From Cupriavidus gilardii (GTDB taxonomy: Bacteria > Pseudomonadota > Gammaproteobacteria > Burkholderiales > Burkholderiaceae), in contig NZ_VZOV01000002.1 in NCBI RefSeq assembly GCF_008801915.1, positions 62,001 to 126,000 of the forward strand: a stretch of 64,000 nucleotides of DNA, read 5' to 3'. Both the position numbers and the translations under genes were made by a program. Below are positions 15,979 through 25,211 of the stretch, in pieces. Below the pieces are notes generated by a model. That model was not told the origin of the DNA. It worked only from the letters and a program-made list of their open reading frames with translations, and did not search any database. How positions within the stretch are numbered: position 1 is the first letter of the stretch; each line of letters opens with the position of its first letter.

Positions 15979-17331
15979 CTACCGGACCATGCACGGCGCC
16001 TTGTTGTCGAATTTCCAGCCGGGGATCAGGAACTGCATCGCCACCGCGTCGTCCCGCGCGCCCAGTCCCATGCTGCGATAGCGCTGATGGGCCTTGTCCA
16101 GTTCGGCCATGTCGATCTCCACGCCCAGCCCGGGCCGCTTTGGCACCTGCACCATGCCGCCCTCGATCTTCAACGGCTCCCTGGTCAGGCGCTGGCCGTC
16201 CTGCCAGATCCAGTGCGTGTCGATCGCGGTGATCCGTCCCGGCGCGGCCGCGGCCACATGCGTGAACATCGCCAGCGAGATGTCGAAGTGGTTGTTCGAA
16301 TGCGAACCCCACGTCAGCCCCCACTCCGCGCACATCTGCGCGACGCGTACCGAGCCCTGCATCGTCCAGAAGTGCGGATCGGCGAGCGGAATGTCGACCG
16401 ATTGCAGCCGCACCGCATGGCCCATCTGGCGCCAGTCGGTGGCGATCATGTTGGTCGCGGTCGGCAGGCCGGTCGCGGTGCGGAACTCGGCCATGATCTC
16501 GCGGCCCGAATAGCCATCTTCGGCGCCGCACGGGTCCTCGGCATAGGCGAGCACCCCGCGCTTGTCGCGGCACAGCCGGACCGCCTCGGCCAGCGACCAG
16601 GCGCCGTTCGGATCGAGCGTGATCCGCGCCTTGGGAAAGCGCTCGGCCAGCGCGACGATCGCCTCCATCTCCTCGTCGCCGCGCAGCACGCCGCCCTTGA
16701 GCTTGAAGTCGTTGAAGCCGTAGCGCTGATAGGCGGCCTCGGCCAGGCGCACCACCGCCTCGGGGGTCATCGCCTCCTCGTTGCGCAGCCGGAACCAGGC
16801 ATCGTCGGCCTCGGCCTCCTGGCGATACGGCAGCGTGGTGCGCTTGCGGTCGCCGATATAGAACAGGTAGCCCAGCATCTCGACGGCGTCGCGCTGCTGC
16901 CCTTCGCCGAGCAGCGCGGCGACCGGCACATCCAGATGCTTGCCCAGCAGGTCGAGCAGCGCCGCTTCCAGCGCGGTGACCGCATGGATCGTGATGCGCA
17001 GGTCGAAGGTCTGCAGGCCGCGCCCGCCGGCATCGCGGCTGGCGAAGGCCTGGCGCACGCGATTGAGCACCGCCTGCCAGGCGCCGATGGGCTGGCCGAC
17101 CACCAGCGGGCGGGCGTCCTCCAGCGTCTGGCGGATGCCCTCGCCGCCCGGCACTTCGCCGACGCCGGTGCGGCCAGCGCTGTCCTTGAGCAGCACCACA
17201 TTGCGCGTGAAGAAGGGACCGTGGGCGCCGGACAGGTTCATCAGCATGCTGTCGTGGCCGGCGACCGGGATCACGGTCAGTTCGGTGACGACGGGCGTGG
17301 CGCCCGGCGCGGAGATCGAGGGGTCTGTCAT
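15979..17331 (-). CDS. gudD: D-glucarate dehydratase
   Basis: This 450-residue enolase-superfamily enzyme removes water from D-glucarate (and L-idarate) to give 5-dehydro-4-deoxy-D-glucarate. The catalytic and metal residues are visible in order: the Lys-x-Lys pair in NDFKLKGGV, the metal ligands in DPNGAWS and [16 protein letters not shown] with the third ligand, and the catalytic His in [11 protein letters not shown]. Length matches the E. coli enzyme. It is transcribed with the TctC receptor behind it and is divergent from the FadR-type regulator at 17496, with an operator-like palindrome between. Nothing points to the GudX non-catalytic paralogue. Confidence 0.95.
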   Translation of the reverse strand: MTDPSISAPGATPVVTELTVIPVAGHDSMLMNLSGAHGPFFTRNVVLLKDSAGRTGVGEVPGGEGIRQTLEDARPLVVGQPIGAWQAVLNRVRQAFASRDAGGRGLQTFDLRITIHAVTALEAALLDLLGKHLDVPVAALLGEGQQRDAVEMLGYLFYIGDRKRTTLPYRQEAEADDAWFRLRNEEAMTPEAVVRLAEAAYQRYGFNDFKLKGGVLRGDEEMEAIVALAERFPKARITLDPNGAWSLAEAVRLCRDKRGVLAYAEDPCGAEDGYSGREIMAEFRTATGLPTATNMIATDWRQMGHAVRLQSVDIPLADPHFWTMQGSVRVAQMCAEWGLTWGSHSNNHFDISLAMFTHVAAAAPGRITAIDTHWIWQDGQRLTREPLKIEGGMVQVPKRPGLGVEIDMAELDKAHQRYRSMGLGARDDAVAMQFLIPGWKFDNKAPCMVR

Positions 17332-17430
17332 GAAGCGTCTCGGAAGGCTGTCTCGAACGGCTTGTCGCTACGGCCCCTGCCGCACCGGATGGTGGCAACG
17401 AGAGGCGTGCGATAAAGTCGGTTATCAGTC

Positions 17431-17457
17431 GTCGTATAACTTACGACGCAGTATAAT
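17431..17457 (+). promoter_or_regulatory. Operator palindrome and -10 box between gudD and its regulator
   Basis: GTCGTA-TAACT-TACGAC (17431-17447) is a perfect 6+6 inverted repeat, immediately followed by a perfect TATAAT (17452-17457) for the regulator gene. It overlaps the -35 position, so a bound FadR-type dimer would block the promoter and could also affect the divergent gudD promoter. TTACGA recurs in the kdgD promoter. Autoregulation is inference. Confidence 0.6.
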
Positions 17458-17495
17458 GAGCCGTTCGCGAACCGGTCAAGCACCGTACATACCCT

Positions 17496-18248
17496 ATGAA
17501 AGCCTCGACCCTGGCCCCCACTCCGCTGCGCCGCCGCGGCCGTACGCTGGCCGAAGAAGCGGTCGCCAGCCTGACCGACAGCATTCGCCAGGGCACGCTG
17601 CGCCCCGGCGACAAGCTGCCCACCGAATCGGAAATCATGGCCACGCTCGGCGTCAGCCGCACCGTGGTGCGGGAGGCGCTGTCGCGCCTGCAGGCGAGCG
17701 GCCTGGTCGAGACCCGCCACGGCATCGGCACCTTCGTGCTGACGCCGCCCCCGGCCGAATCGGCCTCCCCCTTCCGCATCGATCCGTCGGCCATGGTCAC
17801 GGCGATGGACGTGCTGGCGATGCTGGAATTCCGCGTCAGCATCGAAGCGGAAGCCGCGGGCCTGGCGGCCGTGCGGCGCAGCGACGCGGATCTGGCCGAG
17901 ATGCGGCGCGCGCTGGACGAACTGAAGCGCACCGCCGCGTCCGGCGGCGACTCGGTCGCCTCGGACTTCGCCTTCCACCTGGCCGTGGCGCGCGCCACCG
18001 GCAACCGCTACTTCAGCGAGATGCTGGGCCACCTGGGCGCCTCGGTGATTCCGCGCGGCCGGCTGCACGTCACCCCGGGCGACCGCGAGCAGTATCTGGA
18101 ACGGGTCAATTTCGAACACGACAGCATCTACGACGCGATCGAGCGCCGCGACCCCGATGGCGCCAAGGCGGCGATGCGCATGCACCTGACCAACAGCCGC
18201 GAACGCCTGCGCAAGGCGTCGGCCGCGGCGGCCAATACGCAGGCCTGA
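17496..18248 (+). CDS. FadR-subfamily GntR regulator of glucarate genes
   Basis: The 250-residue regulator has an N-terminal GntR winged helix (LPTESEIMATLGVSRTVVREALSRLQASGL) and a C-terminal FCD helical effector domain. The FCD metal/ligand residues appear in DFAFHLAVARATGN and VNFEHDSIYDAI. FCD domains typically bind a carboxylate, and glucarate or an intermediate is the natural candidate here. It sits between gudD-tctC (divergent) and kdgD-dehydrogenase (downstream), so it is placed to control both arms. Repressor action relieved by substrate is the usual mode but is not shown by sequence. Confidence 0.9.
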   Translation: MKASTLAPTPLRRRGRTLAEEAVASLTDSIRQGTLRPGDKLPTESEIMATLGVSRTVVREALSRLQASGLVETRHGIGTFVLTPPPAESASPFRIDPSAMVTAMDVLAMLEFRVSIEAEAAGLAAVRRSDADLAEMRRALDELKRTAASGGDSVASDFAFHLAVARATGNRYFSEMLGHLGASVIPRGRLHVTPGDREQYLERVNFEHDSIYDAIERRDPDGAKAAMRMHLTNSRERLRKASAAAANTQA

Positions 18249-18302
18249 CTCCGCAAGCCTGATTCCGCAAGCCGGATTCCGACGCCCTGCCCACCGCCCC
18301 TC

Positions 18303-18318
18303 CGGGGGTTAACCCCCG
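18303..18318. other. Perfect 16-bp GC palindrome
   Basis: CGGGGGTTAACCCCCG is fully self-complementary and lies 55 bases after the regulator stop and just before the kdgD promoter. There is no T-run. It could be a weak terminator hairpin or a binding site. Confidence 0.45.
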
Positions 18319-18329
18319 ATGCGAAACGC

Positions 18330-18359
18330 TTGCACTTAAGTTGTATGATGTCTTACGAT
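18330..18359 (+). promoter_or_regulatory. kdgD promoter with TTACGA half-site
   Basis: TTGCAC (18330-18335) and TACGAT (18354-18359), 18 bases apart, make a plausible promoter. The sequence around the -10 includes GTATGATGTCTTAC, and TTACGA matches one arm of the operator at 17431-17447, so the same regulator may act here. The 110-base leader up to kdgD at 18470 shows nothing else. Confidence 0.5.
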
Positions 18360-18469
18360 ATCGACCATCGAAGGACGCCCCCCTGCCGCGGCGCCTTCAC
18401 CGTCCAATGTTGCGCATCGGGCAGGACGCCCGGCCTTTTCATCGGTAAATCGGAAAATCGGAAACCACC

Positions 18470-19387
18470 ATGTCCCTGAATCCCCAAGACCTCAAACAGA
18501 TCATCAGCGCCGGCCTGCTGTCGTTCCCGGTGACCGATTTCGACGCCAACGGCGACTTCGCCGCCGCGTCCTACGCCAGGCGCCTCGAATGGCTGGCTCC
18601 GTACGGTGCCAGCGCGCTGTTCGCGGCCGGCGGCACCGGCGAGTTCTTCTCGCTGGCCCCGAGCGAGTACAGCGACATCATTCGCACCGCGGTCGACACC
18701 TGCCGCGGCAAGGTGCCGATCATCGCCGGCGCCGGCGGTCCGACCCGCGTCGCGATCGCCTATGCGCAGGAGGCCGAGCGCCTGGGCGCCCACGGCGTGC
18801 TGCTGCTGCCCCACTACCTGACCGAGGCCAGCCCCGAAGGCATCGCCAACCACGTCGAGGCGGTCTGCCGCTCGGTGTCCTGCGGCGTGATCGTCTACAA
18901 CCGCGCGGTGTGCCGCCTGAACGCGGTGCAGCTGGAACGGCTGGCCGAGCGCTGCCCGAACCTGATCGGCTACAAGGACGGCCTGGGCGACATCGAGCTG
19001 ATGGTGTCGATCCGCCGCCGGCTGGGCGAACGCTTCGCCTATCTGGGCGGCCTGCCGACGGCCGAGGTCTACGCCGCCGCCTATCGCGCGCTGGGCGTGC
19101 CGGTCTACTCGTCGGCGGTGTTCAACTTCATTCCGAAGACCGCGATGGACTTCTATCGCGCAATCGCCGCCGAGGACCACGAGACCGTCGGCCGCCTGAT
19201 CGACACGTTCTTCCTGCCCTACCTCGACATCCGCAACCGCAAGCAGGGCTACGCGGTCAGCATCATCAAGGCGGGCGCCCGCCTGGTCGGCCACGATGCC
19301 GGCCCGGTGCGCGCGCCGCTGACCGATCTGAGCGAAGAGGAATGCGCGATGCTGCAACGGCTGATCGACAAGGTCGGCGGCCAGTAA
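18470..19387 (+). CDS. kdgD: 5-dehydro-4-deoxyglucarate dehydratase
   Basis: The 305-residue DapA-superfamily enzyme converts 5-dehydro-4-deoxy-D-glucarate to 2-oxoglutarate semialdehyde, water and CO2. The TIM-barrel marks are present: the GGTGEFFSL anion-binding turn, the YNRA tyrosine region and the Schiff-base lysine in [10 protein letters not shown]. The name KdgD is chosen over DapA because of gene context (gudD, semialdehyde dehydrogenase) and the N-terminal [10 protein letters not shown]. The next gene begins 127 bases later and completes the route. Confidence 0.94.
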   Translation: MSLNPQDLKQIISAGLLSFPVTDFDANGDFAAASYARRLEWLAPYGASALFAAGGTGEFFSLAPSEYSDIIRTAVDTCRGKVPIIAGAGGPTRVAIAYAQEAERLGAHGVLLLPHYLTEASPEGIANHVEAVCRSVSCGVIVYNRAVCRLNAVQLERLAERCPNLIGYKDGLGDIELMVSIRRRLGERFAYLGGLPTAEVYAAAYRALGVPVYSSAVFNFIPKTAMDFYRAIAAEDHETVGRLIDTFFLPYLDIRNRKQGYAVSIIKAGARLVGHDAGPVRAPLTDLSEEECAMLQRLIDKVGGQ

Positions 19388-19514
19388 CTCCTTCCGTACG
19401 CGCCGTGTCCGGCCTTGCCGGCGCGGCGCGCGCCATCATGCCTCCGGCGCATCGGCCGCTCGCGGTATCGCACCGCGGCGGCCGTTGCGCCATCGACGTT
19501 TTCAGGAGAAGCCA

Positions 19515-21092
19515 ATGAAGATCACCGGAGAGATGCTGATCGGCGCCAGCGCCGTGCGCGGCCACGACGCCGTGCTGCAGGCGATCGACCCCGCCACCGG
19601 CGCGACGCTGGGCCCAGACTTCCATGGCGGCGGCGCGGCCGAAGTCGACCGTGCCTGCGCGCTGGCCGAACAGGCCTTCGACGCCTTCCGCAACACGCTG
19701 CCGGCGCAACGCGCGGCCTTTCTGGAGCGCATCGCCGACGGCATCGAGGCGCTCGGCGACACGCTGATCGAACGCGCCCATCGTGAAAGCGGCCTGCCGC
19801 TGGCGCGGCTGCAGGGCGAGCGCGGCCGCACCGCCAATCAGCTGCGCCTGTTCGCGCGCGTGCTGCGCGACGGCCGCTGGCAGCAGGCCACCTGGGACAG
19901 CGCGCTGCCCGAGCGCACGCCGCCGCGCCCCGACCTGCGCATGCAGAACATCGCGCTGGGCCCGGTGGCGGTATTCGGCGCCAGCAACTTCCCGCTGGCG
20001 TTCTCGGTGGCCGGTGGCGATACCGCGTCGGCGCTGGCCGCGGGCTGCCCGGTGGTCGCCAAATCGCACCCGGCCCATCTGGGCACCTCCGAGCTGGTCG
20101 GCCGCGTGATTCAGCAGGCGGTGGCCGACGCCGGCCTGCCCGAGGGCGTGTTTTCGCTGGTGCTCGGCGCCGGCAACGAGATCGGCACGGCGCTGGTCGC
20201 GCATCCGGCGATCCAGGCGGTCGGCTTCACCGGCTCGCGCGCCGGCGGCCTGGCGCTGACGCGCGTGGCGCAGCAGCGGCCGCAGCCGATCCCGGTCTAT
20301 GCCGAGATGAGCAGCATCAATCCGGTGTTCCTGTTGCCGGCGGCATTGGCCGCGCGCGGCGAGCGCATCGCCACGGAGCTGGTCGATTCGCTGGTGCTCG
20401 GCGTCGGCCAGTTCTGCACCAACCCCGGCCTGGTGATCGCGATCGACGGGCCGGCGCTCGCCGCGTTCCGCGCGGCCGCGGTGCAGGCGCTGGGCGGCAA
20501 GCCCGCCGGCACGATGCTGACGCCGGGCATCCACCAGGCCTATCAGCAGGGCGTGGCAAGCCTGGGCGAGATCAACGGCCTGCAGCGCATCGGCACGGGT
20601 CTGGCCGGCAGCGGACCCAATCAGGCCTGCGCCGCGATGTTCGAGACCAGCGCCGCGCAGTTCATCGCCGATCATCGGATGCAGGCGGAGGTGTTCGGCC
20701 CGTCGTCGGTGCTGGTGGTCTGCCGCGACATCGACGAGATGGCCGCGCTGACGCGCAGCCTCGAGGGACAGCTGACCGCCACCGTGCATGCCGATGCCGG
20801 CGACCATGCGGCGGCCGCGCAGCTGCTGCCGGTGCTCGAGCGCAAGGCCGGACGCGTGCTGTTCAACGGCTATCCGACCGGCGTCGAGGTGTCGTATGCG
20901 ATGGTGCATGGCGGCCCCTTCCCCGCGACCTCGGACGCGCGCACGACCTCGGTCGGCGCCGCGGCGATCTCGCGTTTCCTGCGCCCGGTCTGCTATCAGA
21001 ACGTGCCGGCCGAATTGCTGCCGCCGGCGCTGCACGACGACAATCCGCTCGGCCTGTGGCGGCTGCGGGACGGGGAGCTGGGCCGCACGTGA
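19515..21092 (+). CDS. 2-oxoglutarate semialdehyde (2,5-dioxovalerate) dehydrogenase
   Basis: The 525-residue aldehyde dehydrogenase oxidises 2,5-dioxopentanoate to 2-oxoglutarate with NAD(P)+. The conserved motifs are visible: [27 protein letters not shown], the nucleotide-binding FTGSRAGG, the general base in [11 protein letters not shown] and the nucleophile Cys in [10 protein letters not shown]. The start at 19515 follows AGGAGA. This subfamily, with the NFPLAFS and CTNPG forms, is the one normally paired with KdgD. It closes the glucarate-to-TCA-cycle pathway. A GC-rich tandem repeat follows the gene. Confidence 0.92.
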   Translation: MKITGEMLIGASAVRGHDAVLQAIDPATGATLGPDFHGGGAAEVDRACALAEQAFDAFRNTLPAQRAAFLERIADGIEALGDTLIERAHRESGLPLARLQGERGRTANQLRLFARVLRDGRWQQATWDSALPERTPPRPDLRMQNIALGPVAVFGASNFPLAFSVAGGDTASALAAGCPVVAKSHPAHLGTSELVGRVIQQAVADAGLPEGVFSLVLGAGNEIGTALVAHPAIQAVGFTGSRAGGLALTRVAQQRPQPIPVYAEMSSINPVFLLPAALAARGERIATELVDSLVLGVGQFCTNPGLVIAIDGPALAAFRAAAVQALGGKPAGTMLTPGIHQAYQQGVASLGEINGLQRIGTGLAGSGPNQACAAMFETSAAQFIADHRMQAEVFGPSSVLVVCRDIDEMAALTRSLEGQLTATVHADAGDHAAAAQLLPVLERKAGRVLFNGYPTGVEVSYAMVHGGPFPATSDARTTSVGAAAISRFLRPVCYQNVPAELLPPALHDDNPLGLWRLRDGELGRT

Positions 21093-21159
21093 CCGCCGGC
21101 GTTGTCGCCGCCGCGCAGGCAGCGGTTCCGGCGGCGCTCAGGGACGCCGCGCTCCCGCC

Positions 21160-21215
21160 GGCGCGGGAACGACGGCGCGGGAACGACGGCGCGGGAACGG
21201 CGGCGCGGGAACGAC
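21160..21215. repeat. Four 14-base tandem repeats
   Basis: GGCGCGGGAACGAC occurs four times head to tail (21160, 21174, 21188 and 21202; the third copy has one change). The same 13 bases GCGCGGGAACGAC end the two-hairpin element at 42319-42380, so the array looks like expansion of one arm of that dispersed palindrome. Confidence 0.8.
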
Positions 21216-21336
21216 GGGGTGCCCGGCCATGACCGGCGGCGACTGTGTGATCCATCCCACAGTCGCTGCAGGTCGACGTACGTACAGTGACGGTGTCACC
21301 GCAACGTGTGCCAGCCGGCCACAGAGGATCGCCATC

Positions 21337-22299
21337 ATGACCACCCCGCCGCCCCTGCGCATCCCGCCCGAATCCGCCCATGTCGCGGTGGTCGGGCCGG
21401 TGCGGAATTGCGGCGCGACGATCGCGGGTGAAGTGGCGCACCTGCGCAAGGTCCTGGCCGGCTTCGCGTCGGTCAGCTTCCTGCTGGTCGAGAGCGATTC
21501 CTCCGACGATTCCGTGCAGCAGCTGCGGCAGCTCGCCGCGCAGGTCCCCCGCTTCGCCTTCGAGTCGATGGGCTCGCTGCGCGAGCGTCATCCGGCGCGC
21601 TGCGACCGCATCGCGCTCTGCCGCAATGTCTATGTCGAGCGCCTGGCCAGCGATCCGCGGTACGCGAAGATCGATTACGTGATTGCCGCCGACCTGGACG
21701 ACATCAACCATGGGCTGACCGCCGACGCGGTGCTCAGCTGCTGGCGCAGCGAGGTGGACTGGGCCGGCATGACGGCCAACCAGCGGCTGGGTTACTACGA
21801 TATCTGGGCGCTGCGCCACCCGGCCTGGTCGCCGGTCGACTGCTGGGCCGCCTATCGCGACATCGTCGACGTGGTGGGGCATCGCCAGGCACTGGAGATG
21901 TGCGTGGCCTCGAAGCAGATCCGCGTGCCGGCCGACGCCGCGCCGATCGAAGTCGAATCGGCCTTCGGCGGCTTCGCGGTGTACCGGCGCGATGCCTTCG
22001 TGACGGGGCGCTATGTCGGGCTCGACGCCAACGGCGGCGAGATCAACGAGCACGTGTCCTTCCACGCCGACCTGCGCGCGCGGGGATATCGCATCTATAT
22101 CAATCCGGCGATGATCAACGCCGATTTCACCGAACACACCTATCACAAGACGCGCCTGGGCCATCTGCGCAAGGAGCTGATGTGGCGCGTGCGCGAGACC
22201 GCCGATTCGCTGCATTGCCGCGAGCAGCTCGAATCGGCGATCGACGCGATCAAGCGGCGGCTGGCGGGCCCGATCGACCCACCCGGCAGGCTGCGCTGA
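21337..22299 (+). CDS. Orphan glycosyltransferase-like protein
   Basis: The 320-residue protein resembles GT-A-fold transferases. The N-terminus gives a nucleotide-sugar-type start (VAVVGPVRNCGATIAGEV) and an acidic LLVESDSSDDS, and a D-x-D-like motif sits in VIAADLDDIN (about residue 125). Conserved-looking aromatic and acidic positions follow in YYDIWALRHP, SAFGGFAVYRR and GGEINEHVSFH. The layout is close to the cryptococcal mannosyltransferase (CMT1/CAP59) group. It has no signal peptide or membrane helix. No other polysaccharide gene is beside it, so acceptor and role are unknown. The start at 21337 has GAGGAT upstream. Confidence 0.65.
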   Translation: MTTPPPLRIPPESAHVAVVGPVRNCGATIAGEVAHLRKVLAGFASVSFLLVESDSSDDSVQQLRQLAAQVPRFAFESMGSLRERHPARCDRIALCRNVYVERLASDPRYAKIDYVIAADLDDINHGLTADAVLSCWRSEVDWAGMTANQRLGYYDIWALRHPAWSPVDCWAAYRDIVDVVGHRQALEMCVASKQIRVPADAAPIEVESAFGGFAVYRRDAFVTGRYVGLDANGGEINEHVSFHADLRARGYRIYINPAMINADFTEHTYHKTRLGHLRKELMWRVRETADSLHCREQLESAIDAIKRRLAGPIDPPGRLR

Positions 22300-22306
22300 C
22301 GCCGCG

Positions 22307-22330
22307 GCGCATCAGCGCATCAGCGCATCA
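22307..22330. repeat. Three 8-base tandem repeats
   Basis: GCGCATCA is repeated three times directly after the glycosyltransferase stop. It is a simple slippage-type array in the convergent space before the ABC importer genes. Confidence 0.6.
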
Positions 22331-22361
22331 GCTCACCGGCACACCGCCGGGCCGTACGTCC

Positions 22362-23567
22362 TCAAGCCGCCGCGCGCAGCGGCGCGGCAGCGCTCGCTGC
22401 CGAAGCCGGCGCCGCCGAAGCCGCGGGCGCCGCGATGGCGCCGCTGCGCGAGCGCCCCGAACTCAGATAGCCCGCGATCGATTCCTGCGTGACCTCGCCC
22501 AGGTAGACGCCGTCGGCATCGACCACCGGCAGCCAGCTGGTGTTGTGCTGATACATCCGCGACAGCACGATGCGCAGATGCTCGTCGAACGCCGCGGTCG
22601 CGGCGAACGGACGCAGCACGTCGCCGCAGAACTGCTTGCCCGCGGCCGGATTGCGCGCGTCGCGGCGCGCCACATAGCCGAGCGCGCGCTGGTCGCGATC
22701 GAGCACCGGCAGATAGCGCACGTCGGCGTCGTCCATCAGCGCCAGCGCCTGCGCCAGCGGCATCTGCGGCGTCGCGGTGGCGCCCATCGTGGCGGCATCG
22801 CCGGCGCGCACCAGCAGCAGACGCTTGAGCGTGTTGTCGTGGCCGACGAAGGCCTGCACGAACTCATCGGCCGGATGCGCCAGCAGCGCGTCGGGATGGT
22901 CGAACTGGACCAGCTTGCCGGCGCGGAACACGGCGACCTTGTCGGCCAGCTTGATCGCCTCGTCGATGTCGTGCGAGACCATGATCACGGTCTTGCCCAG
23001 CTGGCGCTGCATCTGCAGGAACTCGTTCTGGATGCTTTCGCGGTTGATCGGATCGACCGCGCCGAAGGGCTCGTCCATCAGCAGCACCGGCGCGTCGGCG
23101 GCGAGCGCGCGGATCACGCCGATGCGCTGCTGCTGGCCGCCGGACAGCTCGCGCGGATAGCGCGACAGCATCCGGTTCGGATCGAGCTGCACCATCGCCA
23201 TCAGCTCGCGCGCGCGTTCGCGGCAACGCTGCTTGTCCCAGCCCAGCAGGCGCGGCACCACGGTGATGTTCTGCTCGATCGTCATGTTGGGGAACAGGCC
23301 GATCTGCTGGATCACGTAGCCGATCTTGCGGCGCAGCGCCACCTCGTCGATGCCCGCGGTGTCCTCGCCCTCGATCAGCACGCGGCCCGAGGTCGGCGGG
23401 ATCAACCGGTTGATCATCTTCAGCGTGGTGGTCTTGCCGCAGCCCGACGGGCCGAGGAACACGCAGATCTCGCCGCGCGGCACCGTCAGCGACACCGAGT
23501 CGACCGCGCGCACCAGCGCGCCATCCTTCTGCGTGAACGATTTGCTCAGTTGGTCCAGTTCGATCAT
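22362..23567 (-). CDS. Osmoprotectant-type ABC importer ATP-binding protein with CBS domains
   Basis: The 401-residue ATPase has Walker A (GPSGCGKTT), signature (LSGGQQQRIG) and Walker B (VLLMDEPFGAVD) motifs, followed by two CBS domains (about residues 265-315 and 320-375). This is the OpuCA/ProV-like arrangement. In OpuA-type systems the CBS pair senses ionic strength. The tail is Ala/Ser-rich and probably disordered. The ATG at 23567 overlaps the stop of the permease by four bases and follows AAGGA. It is the last gene of a permease, binding protein, permease, ATPase operon; substrate (glycine betaine, choline or similar) is by family. Confidence 0.9.
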   Translation of the reverse strand: MIELDQLSKSFTQKDGALVRAVDSVSLTVPRGEICVFLGPSGCGKTTTLKMINRLIPPTSGRVLIEGEDTAGIDEVALRRKIGYVIQQIGLFPNMTIEQNITVVPRLLGWDKQRCRERARELMAMVQLDPNRMLSRYPRELSGGQQQRIGVIRALAADAPVLLMDEPFGAVDPINRESIQNEFLQMQRQLGKTVIMVSHDIDEAIKLADKVAVFRAGKLVQFDHPDALLAHPADEFVQAFVGHDNTLKRLLLVRAGDAATMGATATPQMPLAQALALMDDADVRYLPVLDRDQRALGYVARRDARNPAAGKQFCGDVLRPFAATAAFDEHLRIVLSRMYQHNTSWLPVVDADGVYLGEVTQESIAGYLSSGRSRSGAIAAPAASAAPASAASAAAPLRAAA

Positions 23568-24214
23568 GTGCGGATTCCTTTGGGCGTCAGCACGCGCTGC
23601 AACCACTGCAGGCACGCGTCCGCCACGATGGCGAGCAGGCTGACCAGGACGGCGCCCACCGCGAGTTTGCTCATATTGCTCTGGCTGATCGCTTGCAGGA
23701 TCAGCACGCCGAGACCGCCGGCGCCGATCAGCGCGGCGATGGTCGCCACGCCGATGTTCATCACGACCGCGGTGCGCACACCGCCGAGGATCACCGGCAC
23801 CGCCAGCGGCAGGTCGACCAGCCGCATCCGTTGCCAGGTGGTCATGCCGATGCCGCGCCCGGCCTCCTGGATGCCGCTGTCGATGCCGGCCAGCGCCACG
23901 TAGGTGTTGCGCAGGATCGGCAGCAGCGAATAAAGGAACACCGCGGTGACGGCCGGCAGGTAGCCGAGCGCGTGGCCGAAGCGCGCGAACACCGGGATCA
24001 TCAGGCCGAACAGCGCGATCGACGGGATCGTCAGCACGATCGTGGCCAGCGTCATCATCGGCGTGGCCAGCCAGCGCCAGCGCGTGGCCAGGATGCCGAG
24101 CGGCACGCCGATCAGGATCGCCAGCCCGACCGCCGCGCCGACCAGCGCGAGATGCTCGCCGGTCATCTTCAGCAGCGTGGGCCAGCTGTGTTGCAGATAG
24201 GAAATCAGGTCCAT
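23564..24214 (-). CDS. Osmoprotectant-type ABC importer permease (second)
   Basis: The 216-residue inner-membrane permease has about five transmembrane helices and the EAA loop typical of the OpuCB/YehW group (GIDSGIQEAGRGIGMTTWQRMRLVDLPLAVPVILGG region). It lies between the binding-protein gene (50 bases upstream) and the ATPase gene (ATGA overlap). Together with the permease at 25212-25928 it would make the heterodimeric membrane channel. The ATG at 24214 is the only reasonable start. Confidence 0.92.
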   Translation of the reverse strand: MDLISYLQHSWPTLLKMTGEHLALVGAAVGLAILIGVPLGILATRWRWLATPMMTLATIVLTIPSIALFGLMIPVFARFGHALGYLPAVTAVFLYSLLPILRNTYVALAGIDSGIQEAGRGIGMTTWQRMRLVDLPLAVPVILGGVRTAVVMNIGVATIAALIGAGGLGVLILQAISQSNMSKLAVGAVLVSLLAIVADACLQWLQRVLTPKGIRT

Positions 24215-24264
24215 GGAGTGTCCGTGCTTGTCCTTGGTTGTCCTTCGTTATCCCGGCCGGGCCG

Positions 24265-25188
24265 TCAGATCAGCCCGCGCTGGCGCAGGAAGTCGGCCGC
24301 GACGGCATCGACTGGTTTCTGCTCGATGTCGACGCGGTAGTTCATCTCCGTCATCGACGCGTTGTCGAGCGCCGCAGCCAGCGCGTTCAGCAGCTCGGCC
24401 AGTTGCGGGTGCGCGTCGAGCACCGCCTTGCGCACCACCGGCACCGCCTGGTAGGCCGGGAAGAAGCCCTTGTCGTCGCGCAGCAGCACCAGATCGAAGC
24501 CCTTGACGCGACCGTCGGTGGCGTAGACGAGGCCGGTCTCGACCTGGTCGTTGCGCAGCGCGGTATAGACCAGGCCCGGATCGAGCTGGATCACGTCGCG
24601 GCGCGTCCATGGCAGCCCGTAGGCGGCCTTCAGCGGCTCAAGGCCGTCGGGCCGCGCGGCGAACTCCATGTCGACCGCGAAGTTGTGGCGCTTGTCCTCG
24701 CCCCCGGCGCGGATCTTGTCGGCGAGCTCGGACAGCGAGGTCACGCCGGCCGCCTCCGCACGGTGGCGCGGCATCGCCAGCGCATAGGTGTTGTTGATCG
24801 TCGAAGGTTGCAGCCACACCAGGCCCTTGGCCGCGTCGAGCGACTTGACCCGGGCGTAGCTCTGCTCGGCATCGAGCTTCTCTTCGACGCGGTTGAAGAC
24901 GACCAGCGCGGTGCCGGTGTAGTCCCACACCACGTCGAGCTGTCCGCTCTCCATCGCCTGCCGCATCAGCGTGCTGCCCAGGCCCGCGGTCAGCTCGGTG
25001 TTCAAGCCCTTGGCGCGCAGATATTGCGAGGTCATCGACGACAGGATCAGCTGCTCGGTGAAATTCTTGCCGCCCACGCGCACCGGCGCGGCATCGGCGG
25101 CCGTCGCGGGGGTGTTCGCCACCAGCGCGGCGGCGCCGAGCAGCGCGGCCAGCCACGCGCGCGGACGAAGCGATCGCATCAGCGTCAT
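24265..25188 (-). CDS. Osmoprotectant-type ABC importer substrate-binding protein
   Basis: The 307-residue periplasmic protein has a signal peptide (MTLMRSLRPRAWLAALLGAA, cleavage near TAADA) and an OpuAC/OsmF-type fold. The landmarks are VRVGGKNFTEQLILSSMTSQ, GLGSTLMRQAMESGQLDVVWDYTG and LDPGLVYTALRNDQVETGLVYATDGR. These bind quaternary amines through an aromatic cage; the exact ligand cannot be read. The ATG at 25188 follows AAGGAGA. It lies between the two permease genes, as in YehZYXW-type operons. Confidence 0.92.
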   Translation of the reverse strand: MTLMRSLRPRAWLAALLGAAALVANTPATAADAAPVRVGGKNFTEQLILSSMTSQYLRAKGLNTELTAGLGSTLMRQAMESGQLDVVWDYTGTALVVFNRVEEKLDAEQSYARVKSLDAAKGLVWLQPSTINNTYALAMPRHRAEAAGVTSLSELADKIRAGGEDKRHNFAVDMEFAARPDGLEPLKAAYGLPWTRRDVIQLDPGLVYTALRNDQVETGLVYATDGRVKGFDLVLLRDDKGFFPAYQAVPVVRKAVLDAHPQLAELLNALAAALDNASMTEMNYRVDIEQKPVDAVAADFLRQRGLI

Positions 25189-25211
25189 GGTGTTCTCCTT
25201 GATGTTCCGCT

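Noticed and set aside
21160..21215. Possible CRISPR array
   Set aside because: The copies are directly adjacent with no spacers, the unit is only 14 bases, and no cas gene is in the window.
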